Shown here: positions 1 to 13,076 of the stretch, one piece after another
Numbering within the stretch: the stretch's first letter is position 1
Layout of the letters: each line of letters starts with the position of its first letter
Source of the DNA: Sweltsa coloradensis
Lineage: Eukaryota; Arthropoda; Insecta; Plecoptera; Chloroperlidae
Assembly (NCBI GenBank): GCA_024449915.1
Contig: JAMZAV010002236.1
Coordinates: 36,843-100,842, forward strand
Reading direction: 5' to 3'
DNA: 64,000 bases
Program-made: the position numbers and the translations under genes
Notes under the pieces: model-generated
The model's input: the letters and a program-made list of their open reading frames with translations, nothing else
Database searches by the model: none
What the model was told of the DNA's origin: nothing

Positions 1-3000
1 CACTGCCCTTTACTCACAAAACACCCTAAAAGTGCTTGCGCTAGGGTAGACCCCCGCACTGTACGGCTAGTGGCCCCGTGTTCTCTACAACACTCCTCGT
101 TTCCCACTCTCTGTGACGCGGGCCCCATGCATCTGTTGACATAAAACACTGCGTACTCCAGACACCCTTTAAAAGATTCTATGGGGCTAGGGTAGCCACG
201 CACTGATACCCGGCTATGCCAAATGGGTTTTCTAAACAGACCTGCTCCGTAGTCCCCAAATCTCTGTGAAAGCGGGGGCCCATGCTCTGTTTAAAATAAC
301 ACACTGCCGCCCTCACAGACCCCCCCGTAAAAGATGCTATGGGGCCCCTAATTTGACCCCCGGCCCTGATACAGGCTAGTGCCAGTGTTCTCTAGCAGAC
401 ACTGCTCGTAGTCCCCGACTCTCGGGGACGCGGGGCCCATGCATCTTTTACATAAAACACTGCCGTCACTCCCCAGACACCCGTTTAAAAGATCATGCGT
501 AGATTTGAAACCCCGCACTGATACAGGGGTAGTGCCATTTTTCTCTACAGAAAACTCCTCGTAGTCCCCACTCCTGTGACGCGGGCCCCATGCTCTGTTG
601 ACATAAAAACACTTCCGTGACTCACAGACCCCCCGTAACAATGCTATGCGCTAGAAAAGACCACGCACTGTACAGGGGTAGTGCCCCGTGTTCTCTAGCA
701 GACACTCCTCGTAGTCCCGATTTTCTTTTACCGGGGGCCCATGCAACCCGTTTACATAACACACTGGGCCCTCACTCACAGACACCCGTAACAGATGCTA
801 TGCGCTAGATAGACCACGCACTGATACAGGCTAGTGCCAAAGGGGTTCTCTACAACACCTGCTCGTAGTCCCCACTCTCTGTGGGCCCCGGGCCGGGTGC
901 ACTGTTACCTAACACACGCCCTCACTCAAAAGACCCCTTTAAAAATGCTATGCGCTAGATAGACCACGCACTGATACAGGCTAGTGCCAGTGTTCTCTAG
1001 CAGACACTCCTCGTAGTCCCGACTCTCTGTGAAAGCCGGGGCCCTGCTGCTGTTGACATAACACACTTTCCCTGACTCCCCGACACCCGTAAAAAGATGC
1101 TTATGCGCTAGATAGACCACGCACTGATACAGGCTAGTGCCAGGGGGTTTTTCTACAGACCTGGGTCGTAGTCCCGACTCCCCTGTGACGCGGGGGGATT
1201 TTCCTCCGTTTTACCCTAAAACACCCTTTTCCCGCACTCACCGACACCCTTAAAAGAGGGTATTCGTAGATAACCACGCACTGATAAAAAGGGTAGTGCC
1301 AGTGTTTCCCCCCCAGCAGGCCATCCCCGTAGGCCCACTCTCCCCGTGACGGGGGGCCGATGCATCTGTTGAATAACCACTGCCGTCCTCACAGACACCC
1401 GTAACAAAGCTAAAGCGCTAGATAGACCCCGCACTGATCAGGGTAGTTGGCCCCGTGTTCTCTGGGGGACCTCCTCGTAGTCCCGACTCTCTGTGCCCGG
1501 GGCCCATGCATCTGTTTTACATAACACACTGCCCCCTCACTCCCCGACACCCGTACCGATCTATGCGCTAATAGACCACGCACTGATACAGGCTAGTGCC
1601 AGTGTTCTCTAGCAGACCTCCCCCGTAAAATCCGACTCTCCCGTGACGCCCGGGGCCCATGCTCTGTTTGACATAAACCCCACCCGCCGTCACCCCACAA
1701 AACCCGAAAAATGCTATGCGCTAGAAAAGCCCCCGCACTAAAACGGCTGTGCCGTTTTCTCTAGCAGACACTTTCCCGTAGTCCCGACTCTCTTGACGCG
1801 GGCCGATTCATCTGTTTACTAACCCACTGCCCTCACTCACAGCCCCCCCGTAAAAAGATGCTATGCGCTAATAGACCACGCAATGATTTCAGGGTATGCC
1901 AGTGTTCTCTAGCAGCACTCCTCGTAGTCCCGAAATCTCTGGGGACGCGGGGGCCATTCATCTGTTTGACATAAACCCCAAATCCGTCACTCACAGCAAA
2001 CCCTAAAAGATGCTATGCGCTAGATAGACCCACCCCCACTGATACCCGGGTAGTTTCCAGTTTTCTCTAGGGGACACTGCTCGTATTCCCCCACTCTCTG
2101 TTACGGGGGGCTGTGCATCTTTTTGAAAAATAACCCACGCCGTCACTCACAGACACCCGTAACAGATGCTAGGGGGAGATAGACCCCGGGACCTGATACA
2201 GGCTGTGCCCTGTTTTTCCCAAACAGACCCCTCCTCGTAGTCCCCCCTCTCGGGGACGCGGGCCGATGCTCTGTTGACATAAACACTGCCCTCACTCCCC
2301 GACACCCTAACCCAAAGCTATGCGCTAGATAACCCCCACTGATACGGCTAGTGCCAGTGTTTTTCTAGGGAGACACTCCCCCGTAGTCCCACTCTCTGTG
2401 ACGCGGGCCCCATGCTCTGTTTTACATAACAACTGCCGTCACTAAAAAAACACCCCTAAAAATGCTATTCCTAGATAGACCAAGCACTTTATACAGGCTA
2501 GTGCCAAATTTCTCTAGCAAACCCCCTCGTAGTCCCCCCTCCCCTGTGACGCGGGCCGGGTGCTCTGTTTACTAACCAAAATGGGCCCGTCCCCTCAAAA
2601 GAAAACCCCTAACAGATGCATGGGGAGATTTGACCCACGGGAAATGATACAGGCTAGTGGCCCCTGTTCTCCCAGCAGACACTCCTCGTAAATCCCGACT
2701 CTCTGTGCCCCGGGCCGATGCATCTGTTTTACTAACACACTGCCGTAAATACAGACACCCAAATGCTATGCCTGATAGACCCCCCGCACTGATAGGCTTG
2801 GGGCCCCTTGTTTTCCTTTGCGACACTCCTCGTAGTCCCCGACTCTCTGTGACGCGGGCTTGGGTTTCTCTGTTGACATAACCCCACTGCCCTCACTCAA
2901 AGACAAACCCCCAAAAGAGCTTATGCGCTATAGACCCCCACTTTATACAGGCTAGTGCCAGTGTTTATCTAGCAGACACCCCCTCGCATCCCGACTCTCT

Positions 3001-6000
3001 GTGACGCGGGCCGATGCATCTGTTGACATAACACACTGCCGTCACTCACAGACACCCGTAACAGTGCTATGCGCTAATGACCAAAGCACGATACAGGGTA
3101 GGGCCGTGTTTTCTCTAGCAGGGCCCTCCTTGTAATTTCCCCACTTTTCTGTGCGCGGGGCCCATGCTCTGTTGACATAAACCCCCTGCCGTCCCCTCAC
3201 AGACACCCTTTCCCGATGGGTATGCGGGTAGATAGACCCCCGCACTGATACAGGCTAGTGCCAGTGTTCTCTAGCAGACACTCCTCGTAGTCCCCCAAAT
3301 CTCTGTGATCGGGCCGATGCAAACTGTTGCCCTAACCCCCTGCCGTTTTACTCACCGGGCACCCGTACAGATGCTTTCGCTAGATGACCCCCACGGGTTT
3401 CAGGCCCAGGGGCCGTGTTTTTTCTAGCAGACAAATCCTCGTATTTCCCCACTCTCTTGGGCCGGGGCCGTTTCATCTTTTTTACATAACACACTGGGCC
3501 CTCACTCACAGACACCCGTAACGATGCTAAAACGCTAGATAGACCACGCAAATGATACAGGCTAGTTTCCAGTGTTTTTTCTAGCAGACACCCCCCCTCC
3601 CTTTCCCCCACTCTCTGTTTACGCGGGCCGATTCATCTGTTGACCCTAACCACGCCCCCACTTTACAGACACCCGAAAAGATGCTAAAGCGGGTAGATAG
3701 ACCACGCCCTGAAAAGGCTAGTGCCGTGTTTCCCCTTTGCAACACTCCTCGTAGTCCCGACTCTCTGTGACGCGGGCCGATGCATCTGTTGACATAACAC
3801 ACTGCCGTCACTCACAGACACCCGTAACAGATGCTATGCGCTAGATAGACCACGCACTGATACAGGCTAGTGCCAGTGTTCTTTTAGCAACAAACCCCCC
3901 GTAGTCCCCACTCTTTTGTGACGCCCGGGGCCCATGCATCTGTTGACATAAAAACACTGCCGTCCCCTTTAAAAGACCCCGTAACAGATGCTATGCGCTA
4001 GATAGACCACGCACTGATACAGGCTAGTGCCAGTGTTCTCTAGCAGACACTGCTCGTAGTCCCGACTCTCTGTGACGCGGGCCGATGCATCTGTTGACAT
4101 AACACACTGCCGTCACTCACAGACACCCCCCTAAAAGATGCCCATGCGTAGATAGACCACGCCCTGGAAAACAGGCTAGTGCCATGTTCTCTAGCGGACA
4201 CTCCTCGATTTCCCCCTTTTCTGTTTACGCGGGGGGGATGCAAACTGTTACATAAACCCAAACTGCCCTCACTCACAGACACCCTTTAAAAGATGCTAAA
4301 GCGCTTTGTTTGACCAAAGCACTGGTACGGCTTTGTGCCAGTGTTTTTCCAGCGACACTTCCCCGTATCCCGACTCTCCCGTGACCGGGGGCCCTGCATC
4401 TGTTTTTTTAAAAACACTGCCGTCCTCACAAACCCCCGTAAAAGATGCTTGCCTAGGGTAGACCCGCACTGAACAGGCAGTGCCGTGTTTCTAGCAGACA
4501 CTCCTCGTAGTTCCCCCACTCCTGTGAACCCCGGGGCCCATGCTCTGTTTTACAAACACCTTTCCGGGCACTCCAACACCCCTTAAAAAATGCTATGGCC
4601 CCTAGTAACCACGCCTGATACAGGCAAGTGCCAGTGTTCCCCCTAGCAGACACTCCCCGTAGTCCCCCACTCTCCTTTTGACGCCCGGGGCCCATGGGAT
4701 CTGTTGACATAAAACCCCCTGCCGTCACCACAACCCCGTAACAGATGCTATGCCTAGATAAAACCCCGGGACTGATACAGGCTATGGGGGCCAGTTTTCT
4801 CTAGCAGACACTCCTCGTAGTCCCGACTCTCTGTGACGCGGGCCGATGCATCTGTTGACATAACACACTGCCGTCACTCACAGACACCCGTAACAGATGC
4901 TATGCGCTAGATAGACCCGGGACTGTACAGGCCCCAGTGCCCGTTTTCTTAGCAAAACTCCTGTAGTCCCGACTCTCTGTGACCCGGGCCGATGCAAACT
5001 GTTGAAAAATAACACACTGCCCCTAAAATCCCACAGACCCCGTAAAAGATGCCCATGGGGCTGAAAAGACCACCCAAATGGGACAGGCTGGGGGCCCGTG
5101 GGTTTTCTAGCGCAAATGCTCGTGTCCCACCTCTGTTATGCGGGCCCATGCCCTCTGTTGACATAACACACTGCCGTCACTCACAGACAAAACCCCTAAA
5201 GATTCTAGGGGGCTAATAGACCACGCCCTGATAAGGGGTTTGTGCCAGTGTTTTTCTAGCAGACCTCCTCGTAGTCCCCAAATCTCTGTTACGGGGCCCA
5301 TGCTCTGGTTTTTACATAACACACCCGCCTCCTCACGACACCCTAAAAGATGCTATGGCGCTAATAGAAACCGCCTGATACAGGCTAGTGCCCTTTTTCT
5401 CTAGCAGACACTCCTCGGGAGTCCTACTTTTCTGTGACGCGGGCCGATGCAAACTTTTTGAAAAATAACAAAAATGCCGTCAACTCACGGGCACCCGTAA
5501 CAGATGCCCAAAGCGCTAAAAAAAACCACCCCTGATACAGGCTAGTGCCAGTGTTCTCTAGAAGAACACTCCCCCGTAGGGCCCCAAATCCTCTGTGACG
5601 CGGGCCGATGCCTCTGTTTTACATAACCCCACTGAGTGACTCACAGACACCCGTAACAGATGCTATGCGCTAGATAGACCACGCACTGAATTCCGGGTAG
5701 GGGCCAGTGTTCTCTAGCAGCCCCTCGTAGTTTTCCCCCACTCTCTTTTTAAAGCGGGGCCCACATCTTTGACATAACACACTGCCGTGACTCACAGACC
5801 CCCGTAACAGATGCTATGCGTGTGACCCCCCCTGATACAGGCTAAATGCCCCTTTTTCTCTACAAGACACTGCTTTTAGTCCCCCCTCTCCCGTTAAGCG
5901 GGGCCCATGCATCTGTTTAATTTAAAAACACTGCCGTCACTCACAGAACCCTAACGATGCTATTCGCTAGTAACCAAAGCCTGATACAGGCTAGTGCCCA

Positions 6001-9000
6001 AATGTTTTTCTAGCAACCTCCTCTTTGTCCCGACTCCCCTGTGACGCGGGCCGTGCATCTTTTTTACTAACACACTGCCGTGACTCACAGACCAAACCCT
6101 AACAGATGCTATCGTAGATAACCCCACTGTACAGGGGTATGCCATTTTTCTCTAGCAGACACTCCTCGTAGTCCCGACTCTCTGTGACGCGGGCCGGGTT
6201 TATTTTTTTTGACATAACCCAAATTTCCGTCACTCACAGAAAAACCCGGGAACAGATGCTTTTGCGCTAGATAGACCAACCCTTATACAGGCTATGCCCA
6301 TGTTTTTCTAGCAGAACTGCTCGTATTTCCCCACTCTCCCGTGACGCGGCCGATGCATCTGTTTTACATAAACACACTGCCCTCCTTTACAGACACCCTA
6401 ACAATGCTATGCGCTAGAAAAACCACGCACTGATACAAAGGGTAGTGCCAGTTTTTCTACAGACACTCCCCGTTTGTCCCGACCTCTGTGGGCGCGGGCC
6501 GTGGGTCTGTTGACAAACACACTGCCGTCCTACAGGGCACCCGGAACAGATGCTATGCGCTAGATAGACCACGCACTGATACAGGCTAGTGCCAGTGTTC
6601 TCTAGCAGACACTGCTCGTAGTCCCGACTCTCTGTGACGCGGGCCGATGCATCTGTTGACATAACACACTGCCGTCACTCAAAAGAAACCCTAAAAGATG
6701 CATGGGGCTAGATAGAAAACCCCCCCCTGATACGGCTAGTGCCCTGTTCTCTAACAGAAAACTCCTCGTATTTCCCCACTCCCCTGTGACCGGGCCCATG
6801 CATCTGTTGACTAACACACTGCCCTCCTCACAACCAAAACCCTTTAACCCGAGCTTGGGGCTAGATAGACCACGCACCCGAACACTTTGTGCCATTTTTC
6901 TCTAGCAGACCCCCTCCTCCCTTGTCCCCCCACTCTCTGTGCCGGGCCCATGCATCTTTTACATAACCACTGCCGTTACTCACAGACCCCGTAAAATGCT
7001 ATGCGCTAGATAGACCACGCACTGATACAGGCTAGTGCCAGTGTTCTCTAGCAGACCTCCTCGTATCCGACTCCTGTGATGCGGGCCCATGAATCTGTTT
7101 ACATAACACACTGCCGTTTACCACCCGACACCCGAACGATTCTAAAGGTGATTCCAAAACCCCCTGATACAGGCTAGTGGGCCGGTTTTTCTCTAGCCCC
7201 CCCTCCCCCGTAGTCCCCACTCTCTGGACGCGGGCCGATTCAAACCCGTTTAAAATAAAAAAACTGCCGTCACTCACAGACACCCGTTTAAAAAGTGCTA
7301 TGCGCTAGTGACCCACGCACTGGTCAGGCATTTCCAGTGTTTTTCTAGCAGACACTCCTCGTAGTCCCGACTCTCTGTGACGCGGGCCGATGCATCTGTT
7401 TTACATAAACACTGCCGTGACTCACAGACACCCGTAACAGATGCTATGCGCTAGATAGACCACCACTGAAAACAGGCAGTGCCCGGGTTCTCCAGCAAAA
7501 CCTGCTCGTAGTCCCCGACTCTCTGTTTACCGGGCCGATGCATTTTTGACATAACACACTGCCGGACTCACAGCACCCGTTTTAAAAGATGCTTTTGCGC
7601 TAGATAGACCACGCACTTTATACAGGCTATGCCAAATGTTCCCCTAGCAGACCTCCCCGTAGTCCCAAATCTCTGTGACGCGGGGGGATGCATCTGTTGA
7701 AAATAACACCTGCCGTCACCAAAAGCACCCGTAACAGTTTCTTGCCTAGATCGACCCGCACTGATCAAACTAGGCCGTGTTCCCCCTAGAGACACTGCTC
7801 GTAGTCCCCCCCCCCTCCCCTGTGACGCGGGGGCCATGCATCTGTTAACATAACACACTGCCGTCACTCACAACACCCGTACAATGCTATGCCTAGATAG
7901 ACCCACGCCCCTGATACCCGGGTAGTGCCAGTGTTTCTCCCAGCAAAAACTCTCGTATCCCGACTCTCTGTGACGCGGGCCGATGCCTTTTTGGGGTAAC
8001 CACTGCCCCGTTTACCTTTACAGACACCCGAACGATGCATGCGCTAGTAGACCCACGCATGAACAGGGTAGTGGGCCCGTTTCTCTAGCCCGACACTCCT
8101 CGTAGTCCCCACTCTCTGTGCGCGGGCCATGCATCTGTTTACATAAAACACTGCCGGACTCACAGACAAACCCCTACAGAAAGCTAGCGCTAGTAGACCA
8201 CGCACATACAGGCCCAGTGGCCCCGTGTTTTTTTTAGCAACACTCCTCGTAGTTTCCCGACTCTCTGTGCGCCGGGGCCCCTGCAAACTTTTTACATAAC
8301 ACACCCGCCCTCCCTCACAGACACCCCCTAAAAAGATGCTTTTGGCCCCTAGATAACCCCACTGATAAAGGCCCCAGTTTTTCCAGTGTTCTCTAGCGAC
8401 ACGCTCGTAGTCCCGCCTTTTCTGTGACCGGGGGCCGGGGGGCATTGTTTTACCTAACACCCCCTTCCGTCACTAAAAAACAAAACCCCCCTAAAGATGC
8501 TATGCGCCCCAGAAAAGACCCCGCACTGATTTCAAAGGTAGTGGGCCCTTTTTCTCTACAGACACTCCTCTTTGGGCCCGACTCTCTTTTGACGCGGGGC
8601 CCATGCATCTGTTGACCCTAACACACTGCCGGGACTCCCAGACACCCGTAACAATGTAGGGGGCTAGTAACCACGCACCGATACAGGCTAGTGCCAGTGT
8701 TCTCTAGCAGACAAATCCTCGTTAAATCCCGACTCCCCTGTGCGCGGGCCCCATGCATCTGTTGACATAAAAACACTGCCGTCCCCTACAAAGACACCCG
8801 AACAGATGCCCAGGGGCTAGGGTAGACCACGCCTGATTTCAGGCTAGTGCCAGTTTCCTACAGAACCCCCTCCCCCTGTCCCGACCTCTGTGACGCGGGG
8901 GCCCCCATCCCCTTTTTTACATAACCCACTGCCCCGGGCTCACAGACCCCTTTAAAAATGCTATGCCTAGATTTGCCACGCACGATACAGGCTAGTGCCA

Positions 9001-11856
9001 TTTTTTCTCAGCCCCAAACTCCTCCTATTTCCCCATCTCTGTGACCCCGGGCCGATGCATCTGTTGACAAAAACACCCGCCGTCACTCCCAAAAGGGGAA
9101 ACCCCTACAGGGTGCTTTGCCTAGATTTGACCCGCACTGATACAGGCTAGTGCCAGTGTTTCTAGAAAAACCTCTTTTGTAGTCCGACCCCTTTTTGTGG
9201 GCGCGGGCCGATGCAAACTGTTTACATAAAAACCAAATGCCGTTTACTCACAAAACCCTTAAAAAAATGCCCATGCCTTTGATAGACCCCCGCATGATAC
9301 AGGCTATGCCATTGGTTTTCTGCAGACACCCTCCCAGTCCCCCCCTCTGTGACGCGGGCCGTGCAAACTGTTGCATAAACCCCTGGCCCCTCCCCCAACA
9401 CCCGTAACAGGGTGCTAGCCGCTAGTAGACCACGCAAATGATACAGGGGGGGGGATGCCATGTTCTCTAGCAAACACTGCTTTGTAGTCCCGACTCTCTG
9501 TGACCCCCCGGGGCCCCTGCATTTTGTTTGCCCTAACCCCCTGGCCCCTCACTCACAAAAAACCCCCTAAAAAGATTCTAATTTGCTAGATAACCCCCCA
9601 CTGTACAGGCTAGTGCCAATTTTTTTCTAGCGGACACTCCCCCTTGTCCCGGCTCTCCTTTTGACGCGGGCCGATGCAAACCCGTTGCATAACACCACTG
9701 CCGCCCCCTCAAAAAACCCCGTAACAAATGCTTGGCCTAGATAGCCCCCGCACCCGAACAGGCTAAGTGCCAGTGTTCTCTAGCAGACACTGCTCGTAGT
9801 CCCGACTCTCTGTGACGCGGGCCGATGCACTTTTTGACATAACCCCACTGCCGTTTACTCACAGCCCCCCTAAATGCTATGCGCTAGATAGACCCGCCCG
9901 GGTACAGGCTAGTTTCCCCGTGTTCTCTAGCAACACTCCTGTAGTCCCCACTCTCTGTGCCCGGGCCGATGCAAACTGTTGAACCCAAAAACCAAAGCCT
10001 CACTCACAAAAACCCGTAACAGTGCTTTTGCGCTAGATTTGACCAAACCCCTTGGGTAAAAGGCTAGTGCCAGTGTTTTTCTAGCATACAAATGCTCGTA
10101 GTCCCGACTCCTTGACGCGGGCCGAGCATCTTTTTGACATAACACCTGCCCTCACTCACAGACACCCGTAAAAAAAGATGCTATGCGCTAAAATAAAACC
10201 CCGGGGGAAACCCCCCGGGTACGGTTTGCCGTGTTCTCTTGCAGACACTCCTCGTATCCCGCTCTCTTTGACCGGGCCGATGCATCTGTTGACATAAACA
10301 CACTGCCCGTCCTCCCAGAAAAACCCGTAACGATTTCTATGCCTAGATGACCAAAGCCTGATTTTTTCAGGCTATGGGCCCGTGTTCTTTTAAAAAAAAA
10401 ACCTCCCTCGTTTGTCCCGACTCTCTGTGACGCGGGCCGATGCACTCTTTGACATAACCCACTGGCCCTACTCAAAAGCAAAACCCCTAAAAGAGGGTAA
10501 AGCGCTAATTTGCCACGCACTTAAAAACAGGCTAGTGCCAGTGTTCTCTAGCAGACACTCCTCGTAGTCCCGACTCTCTGTGACGCGGGCCGATGCATCT
10601 GTTGACATAACACACTGCCGTCACTCACAGACACCCGTAACAGATGCTATGCGCTAGATAGACCACGCACTATCCCGGCAGGCCCCGTGTTCTCCCGCAG
10701 ACCTCCTCGTAAATCCCGCCCCCCCCTCTGTGACGCGGGCCGATGCATCTGTTGACATAACACAACTTTTTCCTTTACTCACAGGGAAACCCGTAACAGA
10801 TGCTAAGCGCTAGATAGACCACGCACTGATACAGGCTAGTGCCAGTGTTCTCTACAAAAACTGCCGTATTTCCCCACTCCTTCTGTGACCGGGCCGATGC
10901 TCTGTTTACATAACACAAATGCCTCACTCCGCCCCCCGTAAAAGAGGGTAGCGCTAGATAGCCCGGGACTGATACAGGCTAGTGCCAAATGTTCCCCTAG
11001 CAGACACTCCTCGTAGGGGCCCGACTCTCTGGGGACGCGGGGCCCATGCATCGTTTTTCATAACACATGCCGTCCCCTCACAGGACCCCCTAAACCCGAT
11101 GCCATGCGCTAGATAGACCACGCAATTTACAGGCTAGTGCCCCTTTTTTCTCTGCAACCCTGCTCGTAGTCCCGACTCTCTGTGACGCGGGCCGGGTGCA
11201 TCTGTTTTACATAACACACCCGTGACTCAAAAAGAAAACCCCTAACAATTCATGGGGCTAAAAAAAGACCAAGCACTGATCAGGGGTAAATGCCAGTTTC
11301 TCTAGGGAGCACTCCCGTAGTCCCCCTCTCTGTGACGCGGGCCCCATGCATCTTTTTGACAAAAAACACACTGCCGGGCACTCACAACCCCGGGGAACAG
11401 ATTTCTATGCGCTAGATAACCACCGCAAAAAATACCGGCTAGTCCATTTTTTCCCCTAGGGAGACACTCCTCTTTGTCCCGACTCTCTGTGACGCGGGCC
11501 GTGCTCTGTTGACATAAAAAAACTGCCGTCACTCACAGAAAACCCGTTAAAAGATGCTATGCGCTAGATAGACCACGCACTGATACAGGCTAGTGCCGTT
11601 TTTTTTCCTGGCCCGACACTCCTCGTATTCCCCCTCTCTGTGACCGGGCCGATCATCTGTTTACATTTAAAACCCCTGCCCCTCACTCACAGACACCCGT
11701 AACAAAATGCTTCGCTAATAGAAAACCAGGGCCTGATCAGGCTAGTGCCAGTGTTTTTCTAGCAGACACTGCCTTTGTAGGCCCCGGGTCTCTGTGCCCC
11801 GGGCCCCATGCATTTTTGTTGGCATAAACACACTGGGGCCCTCCTCACAGACCCCC
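1..11856. repeat. Satellite array, unit about 148 bp, about 80 copies
   Basis: Head-to-tail repeat filling the first 11.86 kb. The clean unit can be read at 3770-3870, 4806-4916, 6560-6690 and 10525-10670; landmarks in order are CAGATGCTATGCGCTAGATA, GACCACGCACTGATACAGG, CTAGTGCCAGTGTTCTCTAG, GTCCCGACTCTCTGTGACGC, GGGCCGATGCATCTGTTGAC and CACTGCCGTCACTCACAGAC, which gives about 148 bp by hand count. Other copies differ mainly where a short word has turned into a run of its neighbour base (ACAC to AAAA, GCCGAT to GGCCCAT, ATC to TTT). This looks like failed read correction or consensus, not substitution. No gene is supported: open frames in the array are shadows of the repeat. A biological role (centromeric or heterochromatic) cannot be judged from sequence. 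Confidence 0.93.
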
Positions 11857-12028
11857 CGTTTTTCCAGTTCTAACTATAAGGTCCCCAATTAGGACAACAG
11901 TGTAAATAATAAATGCCCCAAAAAAACATGGAAACCCCAAAACATGGAAAAATCGAAAAATTTGAAGGTTTTTATCATCATTTTGTAAACCCCGTACGCT
12001 GGTCCCAACCAAAAGCGTTTTTGACCAG

Positions 12029-13076
12029 AGCCATGACAGTTTCTCTTGCCTCATAAAGGGGGATATGTTTTTTACAATTGGGGAAAATTTTTTGGGGTTT
12101 ATATGGATTTTACAAAAAACCCGCCCTCTTCGCGCCAAATCGGGGGCGTTTTTGGGCCCCATGGGGCCCCCAAAAAAAGGGCCCAAAAAGGGGCCCCTAA
12201 ATTTCCTCATAAGGGACATGATGAGACTAAAAAAGCCATTTATTGCGGAAACCTTGGGCTGGGGTTTGGAACCAAACGTAAAAACGCCCCACTTTTGGGG
12301 GCCCTTTTCCCCGAACCGCCCCAAAAAGGGCCCCAAAAGGCCTTCTTTTCCTCCTAAGGGACATGATTGAAACCAACGACATTTTGTGCTATGATGTGTA
12401 CAGATTACGAATATATATAATAAGACGCGTTTTTGGGGGGCTTTTTGCGTTTCAGACGCCCTTTTGTGAAAAAGGGCCCTTTTTTAACAGACGAGGTACA
12501 CACTTGAAAATGGTGTCAAACGAACCGGGATGATGTACAGAGTTCAAAAATGTATAACAACATGACTTTTAGAGGACCCTTACACCCAAAATACGCCCCC
12601 AAAAAGGGCCAAAAATGGTCGTCTATTACCTCATAAGGTACATGATTGAAATAAACGCCATTTTGTTCTTTGATGTGTGCAGATTACGAATATATATAAT
12701 AAGACGCGTTTTGGGGGGGCTTTTTGCGTTTCAGACGCCTTTTTTGGGAAAAGGGGCCCTTTTTTATCCGACGAGGTATACACTTGAAAATGGTGTCTAA
12801 CAAACCAGGATGATGTCTAGAGTTCAAAAATATATAACAACATTACTCTGAGAGGACCCTCACACCCAAAAACGCTACAAAAATGCCCCAAAATAGCCAT
12901 GTTTTCCACATAAGGTAGGCCTACATGGTTGAAACATATGTCATTTTGTGCATCGTTTGGTGCACACATAACGAATATTTTCAATAATATCTTTTCTTAG
13001 TGGGGGGGGGGGGGGGGGGGATATTTTGTGTTTCTGACTCCTTTTTGTGATATAGGCCTAGGTCTCTTTTTTATCA
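12029..13076 (+). repeat. Left inverted arm of the 5 kb fold-back element
   Basis: Pairs with 15712-16773 on the other strand. It contains about three and a half tandem units; the outermost units are shorter or damaged (around 12218 and 12361). It ends inward at TTTTTTATCA near 13076, after a G-run of 18. Confidence 0.75.

Noticed and set aside
348..11532. Many open frames of 60-138 codons in the first 11.8 kb
   Set aside because: All are translations of the satellite unit in changing frames; no domains, no splice sites, sequence damaged by consensus errors.
12046..12370. Overlapping 100-163 codon frames on both strands
   Set aside because: They lie in the damaged left inverted arm; the clean partner arm does not keep them.
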